Source: Bryobacterales bacterium
Lineage (GTDB): Bacteria; Acidobacteriota; Terriglobia; Bryobacterales; UBA6623
Length of the DNA stretch: 58,990 nucleotides
Direction: 5' to 3'
Assembly (NCBI GenBank): GCA_022826925.1
Contig: JAJDTX010000080.1
Span: forward strand, 1 to 58,990
The notes below the pieces were generated by a model. The model saw nothing but the letters and a program-made list of their open reading frames with translations. It ran no database searches and was not told where the DNA came from. Shown in pieces: positions 26,843 through 38,331 of this stretch. Made by a program: the position numbers and the translations under genes. The number at the start of each line of letters is the position of its first letter. Positions within the stretch are counted from its first letter, which is position 1.

Positions 26843-28351
26843 TTACGCTTTCGCCGAGTTGGTGTCTGCGTGCCGACCAGCCTCGTCCACCGCCCGCACC
26901 TTGTAGTACAGGCCGCCGCTGTGCCCTGAGGGCGCGGAGCTGTCGACGAATTCGAACGGAGCCAAGCTGGTCTGCGGCCGGAACGGCACCGTGGCGATGC
27001 GCTCGTGACGCCGGTACACCTCATAGCGCACGATCGGGTCCCCGGCGGCGAACGCTGTGTGCCACTGCAGCTTGACCTTGCTGCCAGACGCGCGCTCGGC
27101 GGTGAACCCATGGGCGGGCTGGAAGCCGACCGAGGGCTGCTGGAAGAAGTTGGTTCGCGTGCCGTGCAGATCCGCCACCGTCTGCTCGATGTCCCTCTTT
27201 TCTTGCCGTGACAGCGGCGCGGAGACCTGCGCGGCGGCAAGGTTGGCTACCAGCTGGTCGCGCTCGGGGTCGTTGTCCTTGTCGATCAGGCCGATGCCCG
27301 TGATCAGGGTCGCCATGCCCGCGGGGTTGAGCGAATAGCGGATGAAGTCCTGATAGGGCAGCTTGTCCGGCTGGCCAACAGTTGGCACGCTCTGGCCCGG
27401 CCGATGGGCGTACTCTTGCTCCAGCCCGTACATCACGCCGTCGGCGAAGACCTTCATGCCGATAATTCCCATGCCCTTGGCGTGGGCCACCGGGATGGAG
27501 TTCGTCTGGTGGCAGAAATAGCGCGGATCGTTGGGATTGACGGCTACCAGCAGCGTGTCGAGGATGTTGCGCGTGTCGCGCTGTATGGCGTACATATGCA
27601 CAGCCGGGTTCTCATGCCCGGTGATGCCGATGTGGCGGATCCACTTGCGATGCTTGGGGTTTAGCCCGGTCTGGTTGGTGCCGTCGCGGTAGTCGAGCAG
27701 GCAGGCGATCGCGCCCACCCGCGGCAACGACTTGTCCCCGGGATTCTCGACGCCCTCGTAGGCGGCATCGACCTCTTCCTTGCTGCCAATGTGGTGCACT
27801 TGCATCAGATCGAGGTACGCGCCTTCCGGGATGTGGCCCTTGCCGTCCCCGAAGAACTGCGTCAAGGAGCGCTCGATGTCCTCCAGCACCAGCTTGCCGC
27901 CTCCGGACGATCTTCCCATCGGCTCGGAGCCGTCGCGCACGATGGCGTGCCGCAGCGCCGTCTTGGTGGCGATGAACAGGCGACCGCGCAGGCTGTGGTC
28001 GTAGCCGGGCAGGCCGGGCTTGAGGTTGAGAATGCCGAATGCCTTGCCCATCTTCTCCTGGCTGAGGAAGTAGTTGTTGGCGGTCTCGATGTAGGTCATG
28101 CCCGCCCGCACGGACTTGACCACGATCTGCACGGCCTCGTCGCCGGGCAGGTCCCACTGGATCTTGTTGCCGCCGGCCAGGCCGAAGGTGGTCACCTCCC
28201 GCCCCGTGCGCCCCAGCAAACGGGTGGCGAGCGGTTTTTCGGCCGGGTGTGACCAAGCTGCGAACTTGCCGCCGAACGGCAGGAACGTGGTCGCCATTGC
28301 CGCGCCGCCCGCCCAGCGGATCGCGTCGCGCCTTGAGAAATCTCTCGCCAT
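26843..28351 (-). CDS. Tat-exported aldo/keto reductase with C-terminal FnIII-like domain
   Basis: A 502-aa protein. The leader MARDFSRRDAIRWAGGAAMA carries a twin-arginine, so Tat export is likely, which is unusual for an NADPH enzyme. The aldo/keto reductase barrel is recognisable: LLGRTGREVTTFGLAGGNKI, GMTYIETANNYF (the catalytic Asp of the usual DTA-x-x-Y is Glu here), RGRLFIATKT with the active Lys, and YLDLMQVHHIG with the His. Later comes IGMKVFADG. After about residue 415 there is a fibronectin-like domain (KVKLQWHTAFAAGDPIVRYE, YKVRAVDEAGRHAD). Substrate unknown. It is transcribed divergently from katG. Confidence 0.85.
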   Translation of the reverse strand: MARDFSRRDAIRWAGGAAMATTFLPFGGKFAAWSHPAEKPLATRLLGRTGREVTTFGLAGGNKIQWDLPGDEAVQIVVKSVRAGMTYIETANNYFLSQEKMGKAFGILNLKPGLPGYDHSLRGRLFIATKTALRHAIVRDGSEPMGRSSGGGKLVLEDIERSLTQFFGDGKGHIPEGAYLDLMQVHHIGSKEEVDAAYEGVENPGDKSLPRVGAIACLLDYRDGTNQTGLNPKHRKWIRHIGITGHENPAVHMYAIQRDTRNILDTLLVAVNPNDPRYFCHQTNSIPVAHAKGMGIIGMKVFADGVMYGLEQEYAHRPGQSVPTVGQPDKLPYQDFIRYSLNPAGMATLITGIGLIDKDNDPERDQLVANLAAAQVSAPLSRQEKRDIEQTVADLHGTRTNFFQQPSVGFQPAHGFTAERASGSKVKLQWHTAFAAGDPIVRYEVYRRHERIATVPFRPQTSLAPFEFVDSSAPSGHSGGLYYKVRAVDEAGRHADTNSAKA

Positions 28352-30957
<2,606 letters not shown>

Positions 30958-31144
30958 TCCTGACGGCTCAGGCTGCGGCCTCGTCTGCTTGGTGCCAGAG
31001 TGTGTTGCATCATGCGCCCGACATGGGGCGCCATCGGGAGCACGCTCGGTGGAATCCGATGGAAGGGCTGGGCTCTGGAGCCGGATCGAGGCGGCGTTGC
31101 GCGTTGGACCCGCCGCCGCGTCGCGGTCGCTAGGCTAGTTGGAT

Positions 31145-31885
31145 ATGGCGAAGTCCGATCAGGGTTGCGACCTGCTCGTCTTCTCGGCTCATCCGGACGA
31201 TGCCGAACTGTGCTGCGGAGGACTTCTGCTCGTGGCCCGCGCCAACGGATGGAAGACGGGGGTGGTAGACCTCACGCGCGGCGAATCTGGCACCCTTGGG
31301 ACGCCCGAGACTCGACTCAGCGAGTCGCGCCGCGCAAGTGATGTCCTCGGCTTGTCGGTCAGGCGCAATCTGGGCCTGCCGGACGGACGGGTGCGCGACA
31401 CCGATGCCAACCGCACGCTCATCGTGGAGACCGTCCGCGAACTGAAGCCGCAGGTATTGGTAGGCCCCCCGTTCGAGGACCACCACCCCGACCACATGGC
31501 GACCGCCGAGCTCTTGCAACGGAGCTTGTTCCTGTGCGGGGTGAGAAAGTACGCGCCGGGCAGCCCGCCTTGGAGGCCCAAGGCCCTCTTGAGGCACTTT
31601 GGCAGCCGCTGCGTTGCCCCGCAGCTTGTCGTCGATATTTCGGATGTCTTCGAGCAGCGGATGAAGGCTGTCCGGGCGTATGAATCGCAATTCGGAGTCG
31701 ACCAGCCGGAGGACTTCCCGGTGCGCCTGGCTTCGGCAAGGTTCCTCAAGTCCATCGAGGCGACATTGGCATACTACGGCTCGCTGATCGGCGTCGCCTA
31801 CGGCGAGCCGTTCACGAGTGAGGTCCCTTTGCCGGTCAGGGATCTGGTCGGCCTGTTCAGCAACGAGCCGTGGAAAGACCGCTGA
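31145..31885 (+). CDS. bshB1: Bacillithiol biosynthesis deacetylase BshB1
   Basis: Zinc deacetylase of the PIG-L/LmbE family, 246 aa. It removes acetyl from N-acetylglucosaminyl-malate, the second step of bacillithiol synthesis. Seen: the metal-binding AHPDDAEL at about residues 15-22, GGLLLVARANGWKTGVVDLT, RGESGTLGT and the second metal motif HHPDHMAT. VAYGEPFTSEVPLPVRD near the end is characteristic of BshB1 rather than generic LmbE proteins. The last 16 bases overlap the start of bshA, showing an operon. The identification is strengthened by that neighbour. Confidence 0.92.
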   Translation: MAKSDQGCDLLVFSAHPDDAELCCGGLLLVARANGWKTGVVDLTRGESGTLGTPETRLSESRRASDVLGLSVRRNLGLPDGRVRDTDANRTLIVETVRELKPQVLVGPPFEDHHPDHMATAELLQRSLFLCGVRKYAPGSPPWRPKALLRHFGSRCVAPQLVVDISDVFEQRMKAVRAYESQFGVDQPEDFPVRLASARFLKSIEATLAYYGSLIGVAYGEPFTSEVPLPVRDLVGLFSNEPWKDR

Positions 31886-33003
31886 CGATTGCCATCATCT
31901 GCCACCCGACTCTGGGCGGCAGCGGCGTGGTGGCCACAGACCTTGGCACGGCGCTGGCCGAGCGCGGGCACACGGTCCACATCGTGAGCCACCGGCGGCC
32001 GGTCCGTATCGCCTCGCCCCATCCCCGCGTCCGCTTCCACGAAGTGCCGGTCACCCGCTACCCGCTGTTCACCTACCCTCCCTACACATTGGCCTTGGCT
32101 ACCAAGCTCGCCGCCTTGTGCCGGGAAGAGCGGATCGACGTGCTCCACGCGCACTATGCGATCCCGCACGCCATCAGCGCGTACCTCTGCCGCCAGATGC
32201 TTGGTCGCGACGCGCCGAAGATCGTGACAACGCTTCACGGGACGGACATCACGTTGGTCGGGCTCGACGACTCGTTCTACGAGATCACGCGCTTTAGCCT
32301 GCTCGAAAGCGATGGGGTGACGGCCGTGTCCGACTACTTGGCTCGCCAGGTCAGGCAGCGCTTCAAGTTGGAGAGCGACGTCACGACGATCTACAACTTC
32401 ATCGATCTCGAGCGATTCTCGCCCTCCAACCGCGACAGCGCCGTGCGGTCGCGCTTCGCTTGCGGGGACGAGGCCTTGGTCGGGCACCTGTCGAACTTCC
32501 GCTGGGTGAAGCGCGTCCCAGACGTCGTGAAGGTGTTTCAGCGCATCGTGCTGCGTGTTCCGGCGTGCTTGGTGATGATCGGCGATGGTCCCGACCTGCC
32601 CGCCGTGAAACTGGTGGCGGACGAGTTGGGAGTGCTCGACCGGATCAAGTTCTTGGGGTCCGAGCAGGATGCGGCGGCGCTGCTGCCGGAACTGGACCTG
32701 TTCTTGTTGCCAAGCGAGCAGGAGAGCTTTGGACTGGCTGCCTTGGAAGCCATGGCCTGCGGCGTGCCCGTGATCGCATCGAATGTCGGCGGCCTGCCGG
32801 AACTTGTGACGGAAGGCGGGGCCGGCCACTTGTTTCCTTTGGGGGCTGTGGCGGCCATGGGCGAGAAGGCTGCGGACATTCTCGCCGACCGAGCCGAGCA
32901 CGCCCGCCTCCGGGCCGGCGCGCGCACGCGGGCCGAGGATTTTCGCCAGGACGGGCTCGTTGGGCAGTACGAAGCGTTCTATTGGTCTGTGCTTTCGCGC
33001 TAG
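31870..33003 (+). CDS. bshA: N-acetyl-alpha-D-glucosaminyl L-malate synthase BshA
   Basis: GT4-family glycosyltransferase of 377 aa that joins UDP-GlcNAc to L-malate, the first step of bacillithiol synthesis. It starts at GTG inside the end of bshB1. Seen: the N-terminal IAIICHPTLGGSGVVATDLG glycine-rich loop diagnostic of BshA, VLHAHYAIPHAISAYL, IVTTLHGTDITLVG, the C-terminal nucleotide-sugar domain with VGHLSNFRWVKRV, and the E-x7-E motif within EQESFGLAALEAMACG. The final ligase gene bshC, which adds cysteine, is not in the window. Product: a low-molecular-weight thiol for redox balance and detoxification. Confidence 0.93.
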   Translation: MERPLTIAIICHPTLGGSGVVATDLGTALAERGHTVHIVSHRRPVRIASPHPRVRFHEVPVTRYPLFTYPPYTLALATKLAALCREERIDVLHAHYAIPHAISAYLCRQMLGRDAPKIVTTLHGTDITLVGLDDSFYEITRFSLLESDGVTAVSDYLARQVRQRFKLESDVTTIYNFIDLERFSPSNRDSAVRSRFACGDEALVGHLSNFRWVKRVPDVVKVFQRIVLRVPACLVMIGDGPDLPAVKLVADELGVLDRIKFLGSEQDAAALLPELDLFLLPSEQESFGLAALEAMACGVPVIASNVGGLPELVTEGGAGHLFPLGAVAAMGEKAADILADRAEHARLRAGARTRAEDFRQDGLVGQYEAFYWSVLSR

Positions 33004-33200
33004 CATTCCCGCGCTTCTGAGGAGAGGCGGCTCGCGACTCGATCTCCCGCAACCTTTGGTCGTTTGAGCGGAGCACTCCGGCAGCTGCTCCTTCTATGCC
33101 GCGGGGCGTATCGATGCTGGCTGCTGGCGCTGTCCAGTTCGGCGCGCCCGGCCCGACCGAAGTCAAGGCTCTGTTACTGGCCAGCATCTGCCCGGCGGTA

Positions 33201-33611
33201 TCAGGAGGTTTCTTCTCGTGATTTCACGATAGCCCCTACCAGTGCACCCGCCAGCACGTAATTGATCAAGATGCCGAGGAACCAGCCCCAGGCCAGAGAC
33301 AGCGGGATCGGCATGAAGCCGTAGAAGCCCCAGCCCATCGAGATGCCGGAGGCGAGGCCGAACAAGGCGCCGAGCTTTAGGCCGGCCGCGAGGGACTTGC
33401 GCGTGACCAAGCATGTGTAGATCATCACGAAACAGGCCGCAGTCGCTAGCGCGATGGAGTACATGAGCGCCATATTCATCTCTTCCATGGGTCGCCACAG
33501 GTCGGCCGTGGCCTGATAAATGGGGTCTAGCAGCATGCCGTGAGTAACGACATCGAGTATCGACCATGTCAAGAACACGGCAACGACGGCTAGGATGGGT
33601 CGCGGTGACAT
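33201..33611 (-). CDS. Small integral membrane protein of unknown function
   Basis: A 136-aa protein with four hydrophobic segments (ILAVVAVFLTWSILDVVTHG, MYSIALATAACFVMIYTCLV, LGALFGLASGISMGWGFYG, WFLGILINYVLAGALVGAIV). I do not recognise a named family beyond a general resemblance to DUF1761-like small membrane proteins. The ATG at 33611 is chosen over an in-frame GTG nine bases earlier because a strong GGAGGTG lies six bases upstream of the ATG. No operon partner; it stands alone between bshA and the cysteine synthase gene. Confidence 0.75.
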   Translation of the reverse strand: MSPRPILAVVAVFLTWSILDVVTHGMLLDPIYQATADLWRPMEEMNMALMYSIALATAACFVMIYTCLVTRKSLAAGLKLGALFGLASGISMGWGFYGFMPIPLSLAWGWFLGILINYVLAGALVGAIVKSREETS

Positions 33612-33617
33612 CTCGTT

Positions 33618-33624
33618 CACCTCC
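33618..33624 (-). promoter_or_regulatory. Shine-Dalgarno of the small membrane protein gene
   Basis: GGAGGTG on the minus strand, six bases before ATG. It rules out the in-frame GTG that lies inside it as the start. Confidence 0.75.
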
Positions 33625-34171
33625 CTTCATCGGGCAGCTGCGCCCGGTGCGGGCAGGAGTTTCTAGGAAGCTCTCGCTCGACAGGTAGGATACACGAGCG
33701 TTGGTCAGGGGCCGGCCCGGCCTCCAGTTGCAGTTTGCGTCGACGCCCCGCTGCTCGGACCGCGTCACCTTGAGAACTCTGGGGGGCGTTGTCAGGTTGA
33801 CGCGTAGATCGCATAGACCGCAGGGGCGACAACGAGATATGCATGTTGGAAGTCCCCCGCATGTTCGACATGTGGGCTTAGCGTCGTGGCGATCCCCTGC
33901 AAGCCAGGGGCTTGCAGCGATTGCAGAGGGACATCGTTACGGATTCGCCGAACGGCTGCTCCATTGACGCTCTTCCAAATCACGGCTGTTTAGGTGCAGC
34001 AGTGTGGCTCGGATCGGGCAGCGGAAGGGGATCGGTAGGCCGAGGCGAACATCAACAATTCCGGTCCAAGCCGCGTTGGCCAATGCGTCCGGCGCCGACT
34101 TCCTAAAATAGATAGTTTGCAGCCCGCAGGGATCGGTCGCCGCCCGGCCCCCGCGATTGCATACCAATTCC
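33625..34171. other. Intergenic region of about 550 bases
   Basis: No supportable gene on either strand. It contains a perfect 9-bp hairpin at 33897-33917. It probably carries divergent promoters for the membrane protein and for cysteine synthase, but no boxes stand out. Confidence 0.45.
33897..33917. repeat. Perfect short hairpin, 9-bp stem
   Basis: CTGCAAGCC-AGG-GGCTTGCAG: a stem of nine pairs with a three-base loop. There is no adjacent T-run, so a rho-independent terminator is not supported. Confidence 0.6.
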
Positions 34172-35107
34172 ATGCCTGCGCTCGGCGCGACAAGCCGGAA
34201 CTCTCCGAACGGGGTCGGGCTGTTGGACCTGATCGGCGACACGCCCCTGATCCGCTTGGACAGCCTGACTGGCGACCTGCCTGACGTGCGCCTGTACGGC
34301 AAGGCGGAATATCTGAACCCCGGCGGCTCTGTCAAGGACCGACCGGCCGCGAACATGATCCGCACGGCGGAGCGCGAGGGAAAGCTGCGCCCCGGGCAGA
34401 CGATCATGGACGCCACCAGCGGCAACACCGGCATTGCCTACGCGATGGTCGGCGCGGTGCGCGGCTACCCGGTCAAGCTGTACCTGCCGAGCAACGCCTC
34501 GCCGGAGCGCAAGCGCATCCTTGCTGCCTACGGTGCCGAACTGGTGCTGACGGACCCGGCGCTACAGACCGATGGCGCCATCCAGGCTTGCCGGGCGGCC
34601 TACGAGCGGGATAGAGACGCGTGCTTCTATCCGGACCAATACGGCAATCCCGCGAACTGGAGGGCACACTACCAGACGACCGGGCCCGAGATCTGGGAGC
34701 AGACCGGCGGCGCGATCACGCACTTCGTCACGGGTCTGGGCACGAGCGGGACGTTGATGGGCACGGGGCGCTACTTGCGCGAGCGCAATCCAGACGTGCA
34801 GGTCGTTTCCATGCAGCCCTCCACCGGGTTCCACGGCTTGGAGGGCCTCAAGCACATGGAGACCGCCATGCAGCCCGCCATCTACGATCCGTCCCTGGCG
34901 GACCGCGAGTTGTTCGTGGACACCGAGGACGCCTACGAAATGGTGCGGAAGCTGGCCTGCGAGTCTGGCCTGATGGTCGGCATCTCCTCCGGAGCCAACG
35001 TCGTGGCGGCCTTGCGGCTTGCCCGGCAGGTTCGGCGCGGCGTCATCGTGACGGTGCTCTGCGACGGCGCGGACAAGTACCTCAGCGAGCGCTTCTGGGA
35101 GGATTGA
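34172..35107 (+). CDS. Cysteine synthase (CysM-like, PLP-dependent)
   Basis: A 311-aa pyridoxal-phosphate enzyme that forms cysteine from an activated serine and sulfide or a sulfur carrier. Seen: IGDTPLIRLD, the PLP lysine in NPGGSVKDRPA (Lys55), the substrate loop ATSGNTGIAYA, YPDQYGNPANWRAHYQTTGP, the phosphate-binding loop GLGTSGTLMGTGRY, and ISSGANVVAALRLA. The spelling of the conserved blocks is closer to CysM-type than to CysK. It is followed after seven bases by a JAMM metalloprotease, as in the CysM-Mec arrangement. That suggests a protein-thiocarboxylate sulfur donor rather than free sulfide. No CysO/ThiS-like carrier is visible here. Confidence 0.9.
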   Translation: MPALGATSRNSPNGVGLLDLIGDTPLIRLDSLTGDLPDVRLYGKAEYLNPGGSVKDRPAANMIRTAEREGKLRPGQTIMDATSGNTGIAYAMVGAVRGYPVKLYLPSNASPERKRILAAYGAELVLTDPALQTDGAIQACRAAYERDRDACFYPDQYGNPANWRAHYQTTGPEIWEQTGGAITHFVTGLGTSGTLMGTGRYLRERNPDVQVVSMQPSTGFHGLEGLKHMETAMQPAIYDPSLADRELFVDTEDAYEMVRKLACESGLMVGISSGANVVAALRLARQVRRGVIVTVLCDGADKYLSERFWED

Positions 35108-35114
35108 GCCTGCT

Positions 35115-35537
35115 ATGCTGCGCATTCTCAGGATTCCGTTCGCCGTGATGCGGGCGCACGCCGAGGCGGCCTACCCCAATGAGTGCGTGGGCGCCATGCT
35201 GGGCAAGACCGGCCCGGACGGCAAGACCGTCGGGTTGGCCATGCCGCTGGAGAATTCCGCCGAGGGCTCCCAGCACGCCTTCTACCAGCTCTCCAACGAC
35301 AGCTTGCTGGCCGCCGACATGGCCGCGCGCCAGATGGGCATGGACATGCTTGGCATCTATCACTCCCATCCGGATGCCGACGCCTATTTTTCCGAGACCG
35401 ACTTGAAGCACTCCTGTCCGTGGTACTCGTTCGTCGTGCTGTCGGTGAAGAGCGGCGAATACGATCACTCCAACAGCTGGCTGCCGGATTTCGAGCAGAC
35501 GCGCGCCGAGCGCGAGGAACTCCAGATCGCCGAGTGA
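35115..35537 (+). CDS. JAMM/MPN metalloprotease (Mec-like)
   Basis: A 140-aa zinc isopeptidase-type protein. The JAMM signature is complete: upstream Glu in YPNECVGAML and HSHPDADAYFSETD (His-x-His-x7-Ser-x2-Asp). Small bacterial JAMM proteins next to cysteine synthase (Mec in Mycobacterium) cut newly formed cysteine from the C-terminus of the sulfur carrier CysO. The tight seven-base spacing to the cysteine synthase supports that role here. It could also cleave other ubiquitin-like tails. Confidence 0.88.
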   Translation: MLRILRIPFAVMRAHAEAAYPNECVGAMLGKTGPDGKTVGLAMPLENSAEGSQHAFYQLSNDSLLAADMAARQMGMDMLGIYHSHPDADAYFSETDLKHSCPWYSFVVLSVKSGEYDHSNSWLPDFEQTRAEREELQIAE

Positions 35538-35573
35538 CGCGATCGCCGGCTTGCCCTGCAAACCCTGCCGCCC

Positions 35574-36857
35574 ATGACCATCAATCGCCTGTTCGTCCGC
35601 GACATCCGCTTCCCCACCTCCCAGGAATTGGACGGATCGGACGCGATGAATCCCGATCCGGACTACTCAGCCGCCTATGTCGTGCTGGAGACAGACACCG
35701 GCCTGTCCGGCCACGGTCTGACATTCACCTTGGGGCGCGGCACGGAGATCGTGGTGGCCGCCGCCGAGGCCATGCGCCCACTGGTCTGCGGCCACAGCTT
35801 GGAAGAGTTCACGGCGGATATGGGCAGGTTCTGGCGCCGTGTGACGGGGGACTCGCAGCTGCGCTGGATCGGGCCGGACAAGGGCGCGGTCCATCTGGCG
35901 GCCGCGGCCGTCGTGAACGCTGTCTGGGACCTGTGGGCCAAGAGCGCTCGCAAGCCTGTTTGGCGCTTGGTGGCCGAGATGACTCCCGCGGAGTTCGTGC
36001 GCTTGATCGACTTCCGCTATATCACCGACGCGCTGACGCCCGCACAAGCCTTGGAAATGCTCGAGGCGCGGTCCGGCGGCAAGGCGGAGCGGATTGCCAG
36101 GATGGAGGCCGAGGGCTACCCCGCCTACACCACCTCGGCCGGCTGGCTGGGCTATTCCGACGACAAGATTCGAGCTCTCTGCCGGCAGGGCTTGGCGCAG
36201 GGGTGGAGCCGGTTCAAGATCAAGGTCGGGCGCGACCCGGTAGACGACCGGCGCCGCTGCGCGATCATCCGCGAGCAGATCGGTGAGGACGGCATTTTGA
36301 TGACGGATGCCAACCAAGTCTGGGACGTGCCCCAAGCGGTGGAGCGGATGACCGAGCTGGCGCCGTACCGCCCGTTGTGGATCGAGGAGCCGACGAGTCC
36401 CGACGACGTGCTCGGGCACCGGGCCATCAAGCAGGCGCTGCTGCCGCACGGGATCGCCGTGGCGACCGGGGAGATGTGCCAGAACAGGGTGCTGTTCAAG
36501 CAGTTCTTGCAAGCGGACGCCATTGATTTCGTGCAGATCGATGCGACGCGCCTCGGCGGAGTGAACGAAGTCCTGGCCGTGCTGCTGCTGGCGGCCAAGT
36601 TCGGCAAGCCGGTCTGCCCCCATGCCGGCGGCGTCGGGCTGTGCGAATACGTGCAGCACCTGTCCCTGATCGACTACATCTGCGTGTCGGCGACCCTCGA
36701 TCAGCGCGTGATCGAGTACGTGGATCATCTGCACGAGCACTTTGTCGATCCGGTCCGCATGCGGGACGGGAATTACCTGCCCCCGCAAGCGCCGGGCTAC
36801 AGCATTGAGATGCGGCCGGAGTCGCTGGACACGTACGAGTTCCGGCCGCAGCGGTGA
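35574..36857 (+). CDS. L-fuconate dehydratase-like enolase-superfamily enzyme
   Basis: A 427-aa mandelate-racemase-type enolase that dehydrates acid sugars, best matching L-fuconate dehydratase. Seen: N-terminal capping domain (VRDIRFPTSQELDGSDAMN), the Lys-x-Lys pair in FKIKVGRDP, metal ligands in DANQVWDVPQA, WIEEPTSPDD and ATGEMCQNRVLFKQ, and the catalytic His in PHAGGVGLCEYVQHL. All acid/base and magnesium positions are present. L-fuconate arises in oxidative L-fucose breakdown, which fits the sulfatases in this window if the glycan is fucose-rich. Substrate by homology only. Confidence 0.9.
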   Translation: MTINRLFVRDIRFPTSQELDGSDAMNPDPDYSAAYVVLETDTGLSGHGLTFTLGRGTEIVVAAAEAMRPLVCGHSLEEFTADMGRFWRRVTGDSQLRWIGPDKGAVHLAAAAVVNAVWDLWAKSARKPVWRLVAEMTPAEFVRLIDFRYITDALTPAQALEMLEARSGGKAERIARMEAEGYPAYTTSAGWLGYSDDKIRALCRQGLAQGWSRFKIKVGRDPVDDRRRCAIIREQIGEDGILMTDANQVWDVPQAVERMTELAPYRPLWIEEPTSPDDVLGHRAIKQALLPHGIAVATGEMCQNRVLFKQFLQADAIDFVQIDATRLGGVNEVLAVLLLAAKFGKPVCPHAGGVGLCEYVQHLSLIDYICVSATLDQRVIEYVDHLHEHFVDPVRMRDGNYLPPQAPGYSIEMRPESLDTYEFRPQR

Positions 36858-36895
36858 TGGGGTAAGCTAGGAGCCAAGCGAGGAGCGCTGTCACG

Positions 36896-38308
36896 ATGAC
36901 ACCCACCGTTGCCCTGAACCGACGCGAGCTCATGAAGGTGTTGGGGGGCGGTCTCGCCAACGTCGGGCTGGCCTCGGTGTTGGCCCGCGACGGCGCGCTG
37001 GGGGCATCGGGCGGCAGCGGCGTGCCCGCGCCCCATTTCGCGCCCAAGGCGAAGAGCGTCATCTCGATCTTCTGCTACGGCGGGCCCAGCCACGTCGATA
37101 CCTTCGACCCCAAGCCGGAGTTGGACAGGTACGCCGGCGAGGTCATGACCGGCGTCGGCGAAGTGGTCGTCTCGCAGGGCAATCCCGGAGGGCTGATGCC
37201 CTCCCCGTGGAAGTTCAAGAAGTACGGCCAGAGCGGCCTCGAGGTTTCCGAGCTGTTCCCGCAGGTCGCCCAACATGTGGACGATATCGCGGTGATCCGC
37301 TCGATGCACACCCTGTCCAACGACCACGGCCCGGCCCTGTACCAGATGAACACCGGCACCGTGCTGGCCGGCCATCCCAGCGTGGGCAGTTGGCTGACCT
37401 ACGGCCTAGGCTCGGAGAATCAGAACCTTCCCGGCTACGTGGTCTTCACGGATCATCGCGGCGGCCCCATCAACGGCCAGCCCAACTGGGGCGCAGGCTT
37501 CATGCCGGCCGCCTTCCAGGGGACGCAGTTCCGCTCGACCGGTGATCCGATCGTCGACTTGCGCCCGCCGAAGGAGATCAGCCGCGAGCGCCAACGCAAG
37601 TGGCTTGACCTGCTGCAGGATCTCAACCGCGAGCACTTGGCCCAGAACCCGGAGGACAACGAACTCTCGGCGCGCATCCAGTCGTACGAGCTGGCCTACA
37701 ACATGCAGGTGCATGCGACCGAGGCGATCGACATCTCCAAGGAGAGCGAGGCAACCCGCAAGCTGTACGGGCTGGACGAGGAGCGCACCCGCTTCTTCGG
37801 GCGCCAGGCACTGATGGCGCGGCGCTTGGTGGAGCGCGGCGTGCGCGTGGTGCAGCTGTATTCCGGCGGCGGCAATCACGAGCCGACATGGGACCAGCAC
37901 TGGTCGTTGAAGCACTTCCACACCATGCATGCCGGCGAGACGGACGGCCCGATCGCGGGCTTGCTGACCGATCTCAAGCAGCGCGGTCTGCTCGATGACA
38001 CCCTGATCGTGTGGCACGGCGAGTTCGGCCGGATGCCGATCAGCCAGCGGCTAGACGGCCGCGACCACAATCCGTACGGCTTCACGGTCTGGCTGGCCGG
38101 CGGCGGCGTCAAGGGCGGCACGGTGGTCGGAGCGACGGATCAGTTCGGCTACAGGGCCGTGGAGAGCCCCAAGTCGGTCTACGACTTGCACGCCACTCTC
38201 ATGCACCTGATGGGGTTGGATCACGAGCGGCTGACCTACCACCACAATGGCCGGGACATGCGCCTGACCGATGTGCACGGCAATCTGATCAGCGAGATCT
38301 TCGCCTAG
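36896..38308 (+). CDS. DUF1501 protein, Tat-exported
   Basis: A 470-aa protein of the DUF1501 family, an alkaline-phosphatase/sulfatase-like fold whose substrate is unknown. The twin-arginine leader NRRELMKVLGGGLANVG points to Tat export. Seen: VISIFCYGGPSHVDTFDPKP, a Met/His-rich SMHTLSNDHGPALYQMNTGT, YSGGGNHEPTWDQHW and LIVWHGEFGRMPISQ, the last resembling the second metal-binding cluster of the fold. DUF1501 genes are usually beside DUF1549/DUF1553 cytochrome genes. The one in this window is 12 kb away, so the pair has been separated or has different partners. Confidence 0.9.
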   Translation: MTPTVALNRRELMKVLGGGLANVGLASVLARDGALGASGGSGVPAPHFAPKAKSVISIFCYGGPSHVDTFDPKPELDRYAGEVMTGVGEVVVSQGNPGGLMPSPWKFKKYGQSGLEVSELFPQVAQHVDDIAVIRSMHTLSNDHGPALYQMNTGTVLAGHPSVGSWLTYGLGSENQNLPGYVVFTDHRGGPINGQPNWGAGFMPAAFQGTQFRSTGDPIVDLRPPKEISRERQRKWLDLLQDLNREHLAQNPEDNELSARIQSYELAYNMQVHATEAIDISKESEATRKLYGLDEERTRFFGRQALMARRLVERGVRVVQLYSGGGNHEPTWDQHWSLKHFHTMHAGETDGPIAGLLTDLKQRGLLDDTLIVWHGEFGRMPISQRLDGRDHNPYGFTVWLAGGGVKGGTVVGATDQFGYRAVESPKSVYDLHATLMHLMGLDHERLTYHHNGRDMRLTDVHGNLISEIFA

Positions 38309-38331
38309 ATCGGTCGCCCCCGGCCGGAACC

